Source: Shewanella sp. 1CM18E (GTDB taxonomy: Bacteria; Pseudomonadota; Gammaproteobacteria; Enterobacterales; Shewanellaceae). Taken from it: a stretch of 64,000 nucleotides of DNA. Within the stretch, counting starts at the first letter, position 1. Every line of letters begins with the position of its first letter. Positions 57,915 through 64,000 of this stretch are shown piece by piece. The stretch covers positions 62,001 through 126,000 of the forward strand of contig NZ_JALNTW010000009.1 of assembly GCF_023161665.1 (NCBI RefSeq), read 5' to 3'. Under the pieces are notes generated by a model. That model had not been told where the DNA came from, ran no database searches, and worked only from the letters and a program-made list of their open reading frames with translations. A program made the translations under genes and the position numbers.

Positions 57915-58568
57915 CTATTCAACCACCACAATCCCTAGTGGTGCGAGTAGTTGCTCTTGTTGCCATTGATTAATCATCACGCCTTTTAGATCCACAACTC
58001 GTGGATCTAAACCATCAAGCTCGATGCGAGTGAGGTTAGCCCCTTGCAACGCAAAACTGCCCCATTGATCTTGTGAAAACTCACCGCCGCTTAAGTCGCT
58101 ACCTTTCATTGAGCTGCCGGTTAAATTTGCCCCACGCCAGCGGTTATCAAACAGTTCACACTCTTCAAGTAATAGGTCGCCTAAGTCGGCATAAGCCAAG
58201 TTACAACCTGTGATATAGGCCGAGCAAAAATAGCTTTTAGGGGTAATGTAATTGGCAAAGCTGGCGCGGCTAAAGTCGCTTCCTTGCAGGTTGGTTTCAC
58301 GCAGTTCAAGGCTATAGCAGCGGGCGCCCTTAAACAATGCCATGCTCAGGTTGCAGCGCTTAAAGCTGGCGCTGGTGAGCGTGGCGTAACTAAAGTCACA
58401 GCCTATGTCGTCACCGGCAGCCATAAACTTACAGTTAATAAATTCGGCGTCAGTTAAGTCACTATGGTTAAAGCGACATTGGTAAAAACTGCAGTTCTCG
58501 AAGCGGGCGTCTTGCAAGTCTTGATCGCTAAAGTCTTCATGATTAAAGATCTGGTCAATGGCATGCAT
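57915..58568 (-). CDS. qnr: Qnr-family pentapeptide-repeat protein (chromosomal)
   Basis: A 217-aa right-handed beta-helix protein; Qnr proteins are 214-219 aa. It has the repeated A/C-D/N-L-x-x pattern and very recognisable Qnr segments: YFCSAYITGCNLAY, CELFDNRWRGANL, LDGLDPRVVDLKGV and the C-terminal WQQEQLLAPLGI. Qnr binds DNA gyrase and topoisomerase IV and protects them from quinolones; chromosomal qnrA of Shewanella algae is the known source of the plasmid gene. ATG at 58568 has AGGAG about 8 bases upstream. It lies 35 bases after a MATE pump gene. No SOS box seen. Confidence 0.9.
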   Translation of the reverse strand: MHAIDQIFNHEDFSDQDLQDARFENCSFYQCRFNHSDLTDAEFINCKFMAAGDDIGCDFSYATLTSASFKRCNLSMALFKGARCYSLELRETNLQGSDFSRASFANYITPKSYFCSAYITGCNLAYADLGDLLLEECELFDNRWRGANLTGSSMKGSDLSGGEFSQDQWGSFALQGANLTRIELDGLDPRVVDLKGVMINQWQQEQLLAPLGIVVVE

Positions 58569-58603
58569 AGTGCCGCTCCTTGGCATAACGTGGTTGAAAA
58601 TGA

Positions 58604-59965
58604 TTAAGCTTGGCTGACAACAATAGCGGTTTTATCAGGCTCTGAGATCCGGGTAGCCAAAATATAACAAGCAACGCCCATAATCGCATTGGTAATAGGT
58701 AATGCCAGCAGTAAGCCTTTGACACCACCCAAATATGAGCCGAGTGCGGCAAGCGGCAACATGATTAAAAACAAGCGACACACATTTAAGATAAGTGAGC
58801 TCATCGGTCTGTGATAAGCATTGAGTGAGGTGGCCACCAAAATTACAATCCCCAGCGGACCATAAGCTGCAGGCAGCACCAAAATATAAAAGGTTAACCA
58901 CTCAATCACTTGTGGGTCGCTACTAAATAGCTCGGCTAACGGCTGGGCTACAAACAGCAGCGGCAAGTACAACAAGGTTTGAAACACCAGCACAAATCTA
59001 AGCGATAACATCAGTGCGCTACGGGCACGTTTAGTTTGGCCTGCACCGAGGTTTTGCGCCACAAACGGCACTAAGCTTGATGACAATGCCATCACTACAA
59101 TCAACATCACTGATTCAAGTCGGGTGCCAGCACCAAAGGCTGCCACAGCGCTGTGATCAATGCGCGCCAACATGGCCATAATAATTGCATTCGCCAATGG
59201 GTTAAGCAGGTTCATTACTGCAGCTGGCTGGGCAATGTGGGCCAATTGCTTCCAGTTGCATTTGAGTCGCTCAACATTAGGCGCAACAAAGCCGACCAAG
59301 TGGCGTTTAAAAATCAATAAATGGCTAGAAAGTGATAGCGCTACCACCCAAGAAATTACAGTCGCAATAGCTGCGCCCTCAATCTCTAGGCGCGGAAATG
59401 GCCCAATACCAAAGATAAGCAGCGGGTCGAGAATAAGATTAATCAGTGCGGCTAACATCATGATTTTGGCTGGAGATTTCGTATCGCCCGTGGCGCGTAG
59501 CCCTTGGTTGCCGACCATTAATAGTACTAGCAGCGGCGCGCCTAAATACCAGATAAACATGTACTCATGGATTAGCGGTAGGCTAGAGTCATTCGCCCCA
59601 AGCAGGCTAAACAGCGGGTCAATACACAGGCTGCCGAGCACGCCGATAAAGGCAATCAGCAAGAAGGTCAGCATTAAGGCGTCGTGTAAAAACACTTTAG
59701 CTTTGTCGGCGTGGCCAGCACCAATTAAACGACCTAGATTGGTTGACACCCCAGCGCCAATACCGATGGCAATGCTAGAGATAATCAGGGTAACCGGAAA
59801 GGTAAAACTAATCGCAGCAAGGGATTCAGTCCCTAACTGACTGATAAAAAAAGTGTCAACGAGGCTGAACCCGAGAATGGTTAAAATACCAATCAGGTTT
59901 GGAAGACTCATATTTAGCAGTACACGACCAATTGGCTGAGTGAGCAGCCCGTGTCTGTCTCGCAT
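58604..59965 (-). CDS. MATE-family multidrug efflux transporter
   Basis: A 453-aa inner-membrane protein with twelve helices. It opens with IGRVLLNMSLPNLIGIL and has GIGAGVSTNLGRLIGAG and NQGLRATGDTKSPAKIMML, all MATE landmarks. It expels cationic drugs, often fluoroquinolones, with Na+ or H+. It is the first gene of a probable two-gene operon with the Qnr homologue. It is divergent from groES. Confidence 0.93.
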   Translation of the reverse strand: MRDRHGLLTQPIGRVLLNMSLPNLIGILTILGFSLVDTFFISQLGTESLAAISFTFPVTLIISSIAIGIGAGVSTNLGRLIGAGHADKAKVFLHDALMLTFLLIAFIGVLGSLCIDPLFSLLGANDSSLPLIHEYMFIWYLGAPLLVLLMVGNQGLRATGDTKSPAKIMMLAALINLILDPLLIFGIGPFPRLEIEGAAIATVISWVVALSLSSHLLIFKRHLVGFVAPNVERLKCNWKQLAHIAQPAAVMNLLNPLANAIIMAMLARIDHSAVAAFGAGTRLESVMLIVVMALSSSLVPFVAQNLGAGQTKRARSALMLSLRFVLVFQTLLYLPLLFVAQPLAELFSSDPQVIEWLTFYILVLPAAYGPLGIVILVATSLNAYHRPMSSLILNVCRLFLIMLPLAALGSYLGGVKGLLLALPITNAIMGVACYILATRISEPDKTAIVVSQA

Positions 59966-60068
59966 AAGGAAGTATTGCCTCGTCTTTACTCGGAGGGCGA
60001 TTCTAGCAGGAAAGCCATTATTTTTACCCGCGTGAGTTAAAAAAAATGGATTTATTTTGTAAATAGGG

Positions 60069-60098
60069 CTTGGAACTGACTAGATTCACCCCCATGTA
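60069..60098 (+). promoter_or_regulatory. Sigma-32 heat-shock promoter of groESL
   Basis: CTTGGAA (60069-60075), 14-base spacer, then CCCCATGTA (60090-60098). This is close to the RpoH consensus CTTGAA-N13-17-CCCCATnT and about 115 bases before groES. No CIRCE element is seen. Confidence 0.85.
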
Positions 60099-60211
60099 TC
60101 GAACATCACGCGGCAGTTCTGGCTTCACTAAAGTGAAATTCAGCAAAGTCGTTACTATCTTTAAAAGCCTGCAGATAAGTTTAGGCATAATTACAATTGG
60201 AGCATCCATCG

Positions 60212-60502
60212 ATGAATATTCGTCCATTACATGATCGTGTCATTGTTAAGCGTTCAGAAGTTGAATCAAAGTCAGCTGGTGGCATCGTGCTAACAGGTAG
60301 TGCTGCTGAGCAGTCAAGCCGCGGTGAAGTTCTTGCTGTAGGCAACGGACGTATTCTTGAAAACGGTACTGTACAGCCACTAGACGTTAAAGTTGGCGAC
60401 ATCGTAATTTTCAACGAAGGTTACGGCGTAAAGAAAGAAAAAATCGATGGTGAAGAAGTACTAATCCTTTCTGAATCAGATCTAATGGCTGTAGTGAGCT
60501 AA
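60212..60502 (+). CDS. groES: Co-chaperonin GroES
   Basis: A 96-aa protein, the usual length. It begins [14 protein letters not shown] and has the mobile-loop segment SAGGIVLTG and the C-terminal [15 protein letters not shown]. It caps the GroEL ring during ATP-driven folding. ATG at 60212 (GGAG 9 bases upstream) is used rather than the in-frame TTG at 60197. It is the first gene of groES-groEL. Confidence 0.98.
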   Translation: MNIRPLHDRVIVKRSEVESKSAGGIVLTGSAAEQSSRGEVLAVGNGRILENGTVQPLDVKVGDIVIFNEGYGVKKEKIDGEEVLILSESDLMAVVS

Positions 60503-60577
60503 TCACTCCATTTAGACATTTTCAATACTGGCAAGTGCGCAAAAACGCGGCTTGTCAGGCATTTCAAAAGAATTTAA

Positions 60578-62236
<1,659 letters not shown>

Positions 62237-62247
62237 TCTAACTGGTT

Positions 62248-62330
62248 AAAATCGCCTATAGCTGCGTTACCTTGCCACTCGTTTAAGAAAGCTAAACGTC
62301 GTGGCAAGAAGCCTTGCTCTAGAACGATTT
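62248..62330. repeat. Nested inverted-repeat element downstream of groEL
   Basis: Inner hairpin CTTGCCAC-GTTTA / TAAAC-GTGGCAAG (62271-62308) is enclosed by outer arms AAAATCG (62248) and CGATTTT (about 62323). CTGCGTTA occurs on both sides. It looks like a REP/MITE-type intergenic element. Confidence 0.45.
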
Positions 62331-62410
62331 TTCCTGCGTTAGACGTCAAATGTTCAATCCTCATAGGCTTTAGCTCTTGGTTTAATTGCTAAGAGCAACA
62401 CCTAAAAAGA

Positions 62411-62443
62411 AAACCCGAGACTGGAAACAGTGTCGGGTTTTTT
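62411..62443 (+). terminator. Terminator of groESL
   Basis: Stem CCCGA-ACTG / CAGT-TCGGG closed by a GAAA tetraloop, followed by six T. Confidence 0.8.
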
Positions 62444-62475
62444 GATCTTACATAAATTTAATACTTTAAATCTAA

Positions 62476-62745
62476 ATGAAAAAAATATTGATTGTTCTAT
62501 GTCTTGTTACTTCGTCAGCAAATGCAGATATGTTTACCCCATCCCACTCTTGCTCTAAGCCAATAAAACCTTATGAGTTTACTTCTGAATGGCAGTTAGA
62601 CAACTTTAAACGGGATGTGGATTATTACAGAGAATGTATCAATCGGTTTGTCGAAGAGCAAAATGATGCAGTAAATACTCATCAGAATGCAGCTCAAGAT
62701 GCAATTCAAGACTGGAATGACTTTGTCAGTTGGGAACTGAACTAA
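62476..62745 (+). CDS. Small secreted protein with paired cysteines, unknown
   Basis: An 89-aa protein with a signal peptide (cleavage after SANA). The mature part is aromatic and acidic, with cysteines at SHSCSKP and YRECINR that could pair. The C-terminus is helical and ends WELN. Not recognised. It begins 30 bases after the groESL terminator, so it is expressed separately. Confidence 0.65.
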   Translation: MKKILIVLCLVTSSANADMFTPSHSCSKPIKPYEFTSEWQLDNFKRDVDYYRECINRFVEEQNDAVNTHQNAAQDAIQDWNDFVSWELN

Positions 62746-62811
62746 ATATGCCTTCAAAATTTGCTTCAGTTTGATTCGTGTTTAGTGTGTAACGGGGTGA
62801 GAAGTTTAGTG

Positions 62812-62843
62812 GGTATGGCCTTACAATTTTGTAAGGCCATACC
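62812..62843. terminator. Long perfect hairpin in the post-groEL region
   Basis: GGTATGGCCTTAC / GTAAGGCCATACC, 13 bp perfect plus two A-T pairs, loop TT. No T-run on either side. A terminator without a tail, or an mRNA-end element. Confidence 0.45.
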
Positions 62844-62847
62844 ATTA

Positions 62848-63000
62848 TCACAATGGGATATAATTGCAGATAAAATCGACTATCTGTATCAATATTATGA
62901 TGCTAGATAGGCGGCTAGCACTGAAGAATCTAATTGAAAATTCGTGATGGTGTTTGTGATAAATAACCAACTGAGTTTTCTCATTATTATTTTTCTTCAT
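62848..63000 (-). CDS. Small 50-aa ORF with a strong RBS, possibly sequestered
   Basis: ATG at 63000 with GGAGGAAAC immediately upstream. The 50-aa product is basic at the start (KKNNNEKTQ), has a His cluster (YHKHHHE) and a hydrophobic end (SSIIILIQIVDFICNYI) that could insert in the membrane. The RBS lies in a short inverted repeat TCCTCC / GGAGGA (63003-63022). No homologue known to me. It may be a small membrane peptide. Confidence 0.45.
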   Translation of the reverse strand: MKKNNNEKTQLVIYHKHHHEFSIRFFSASRLSSIIILIQIVDFICNYIPL

Positions 63001-63505
63001 GTTTCCTCCTAATACTTGGAGGAGCAAAAAATACTTTACTTCGGAAGTCACTCTATACTAAAGTTCCTTTAACGGTTTACCGTTTATCAGTGAAAAAGTA
63101 AGTTAGCTCCTGAGTTAATTTACATGTGGTTGGTTGCCGTTGCAGCGGTGACCAAACCACCCTCTTTTCGATATCCATATCTTTACTTCTAAATCTGATT
63201 TTTATTCAGATTTAAGAATCAACAAACACAAGATGTTGTATTGTTCAATGTTTCTAACATCAAGATAGTGAGGTTAGTGCTTTTTTGCAAGTGGGAATTT
63301 AGGGGACAAGTTGTGGATATCTTGAGGATAATCTAGCCTGTTAGTAATGGCTAACCGTTAAAGCTTGTTTCGGTTTGATTTCCTTTTATAAGGTTAACAA
63401 ATAAACAAATAAAAATGATCTTTAGATCGCCTCTTACTTGCGCGATCTTAGCCGTCCCTTTAGAGAAGTAAGAGAGGGGGGCTCTGAATAAACCTTATCT
63501 AACCC
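63001..63505. other. AT-rich non-coding stretch rich in inverted repeats
   Basis: About 500 bases with no credible ORF. It holds AACGGT / ACCGTT (63071-63084), GTGGTT-GGT / ACC-AACCAC (about 63125-63161), AAATCTGA / TCAGATTT (63191-63213), and two overlapping pairs near 63424-63474 (AGATCGC / GCGATCT and CTCTTACTT / AAGTAAGAG). The last may terminate the minus-strand zinc-ribbon gene. Confidence 0.4.
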
Positions 63506-64000
63506 CTAAACCACCCGCTGGCCACAACCACACTCTTGGCAGTTTAGGGTGTAAGTCTCTTTGCTTTTCTTCACTCTTGTATTCTTGCTGCTGCACTGTG
63601 GGCAGGCTTGTTTCATTGGCGTGTTTTTAGTGCATTGTTTGCAATGTATGTAATAGCCGAATTTGCCATACATTGGCGTGTAATTTGTTGATTCTCCGCA
63701 ATGTTTACAGCGTAAAACTATCTGAATTGTTTGGCTTTTCTCTGTTTCTGTATGTAATGCGGGTTCTGCTGCTATTGCTTGAGCGGGCATGCGTTGAACC
63801 GGCGCTGTGATAGCTGCTGGTATTGGTGTGCTGCCTTGTTCAGTGGCAGTTTGGCTTATTGCTTTTGTTATTTCTGTGTCTGCAGCCGTATTAGGTGCGA
63901 TATGTTGCTTGATAAGAAATGAAGCGACAGACTCTAACTCTTGTTGATTGAAAGCTGGTCGGGTATCGCTGGTATTTATAAATCTGGCGAACTTACTTTT
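63506..64000 (-). CDS. C-terminus of a zinc-ribbon protein, possibly a NERD-domain nuclease-related protein (partial)
   Basis: The frame is open to the window edge, so the start lies beyond 64000; 164 residues are visible. A Pro/Ala/Thr-rich linker precedes two zinc ribbons with paired cysteines (CKHCGES, CKQC, CPQCSS, CQECGCG). The N-terminal visible part (FARFINTSDTRPAFNQQELESV) faintly resembles the segment after a NERD domain. The NERD call is a guess; only the zinc ribbons are firm. Confidence 0.6.
   Translation of the reverse strand, partial: KSKFARFINTSDTRPAFNQQELESVASFLIKQHIAPNTAADTEITKAISQTATEQGSTPIPAAITAPVQRMPAQAIAAEPALHTETEKSQTIQIVLRCKHCGESTNYTPMYGKFGYYIHCKQCTKNTPMKQACPQCSSKNTRVKKSKETYTLNCQECGCGQRVV

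Noticed and set aside
59160-59840. 226-codon ORF antisense to the MATE gene
   Set aside because: Long but composed of shadow codons of a clear MATE protein.
62745-63505. CRISPR array
   Set aside because: Inverted repeats are all different and there is no regular repeat-spacer spacing.

Overview
The window reads as an ordinary chromosomal stretch of a marine gammaproteobacterium, most probably Shewanella. This is inferred from the combination of the yjgA-pmbA pair, the EAL-CBS-GGDEF protein, a chromosomal Qnr-type pentapeptide protein, groESL behind a sigma-32 promoter, RapA, RraB, DUF3016, DUF3530 and UPF0114 proteins, moderate GC content and dense short genes separated by strong hairpin terminators. 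I saw no rRNA, tRNA, CRISPR array, transposase or prophage genes.

Layout. 0-3 kb: the end of a HlyD-type adaptor and two ABC-2 permeases. 3-8 kb: a large Ig-like surface lipoprotein, darP/yjgA and pmbA/tldE. 8-12.4 kb: an arsenic locus in the order arsR, acr3, GAPDH, arsJ. The start region of arsJ is preceded by three degenerate tandem copies of itself. 12.7-19 kb: an alanine/glycine symporter, a TorF-type outer-membrane protein, HU, a double-receiver regulator and several small envelope proteins. 19-29 kb: DUF3016, an EAL-CBS-GGDEF protein, a TraB/GumN protein, a MaoC-like hydratase, an aldo/keto reductase, formate-THF ligase, an MscS channel and two small membrane proteins, one of them only 41 aa. 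29.8-33.2 kb: a probable zinc locus with a small His/Cys secreted protein, a His-rich outer-membrane protein, a ZnuA-like binding protein and a ZnuB-like permease, but no ATPase gene. 33.4-39.5 kb: PlsC-type acyltransferase, RraB, a coupled receiver/CheC-like plus diguanylate cyclase pair, a crotonase, UPF0114 and DUF3530. 39.5-52.2 kb: RapA, PIN-PhoH, a large hybrid sensor kinase, a zinc metalloprotease, a small secreted protein built of DFSK repeats and two small envelope proteins. 52.4-57.9 kb: an RND pump and adaptor divergent from a LysR regulator. 57.9-60 kb: a MATE pump followed by a Qnr homologue. 60-64 kb: groES-groEL, then a gene-poor AT-rich stretch rich in inverted repeats, and the C-terminus of a zinc-ribbon (possibly NERD) protein.

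Themes. Metal and metalloid handling appear as two compact units (arsenic and zinc). Drug efflux or protection appears as ABC-2, RND and MATE systems plus Qnr. Signalling is represented by two GGDEF proteins, two unusual receiver proteins and a hybrid kinase. The most noteworthy items are the triplicated arsJ start region, the MATE-Qnr pair, the DFSK-repeat protein, the zinc locus with paired intergenic hairpins and no ATPase, and a small ORF near 63 kb whose ribosome-binding site lies in a hairpin.
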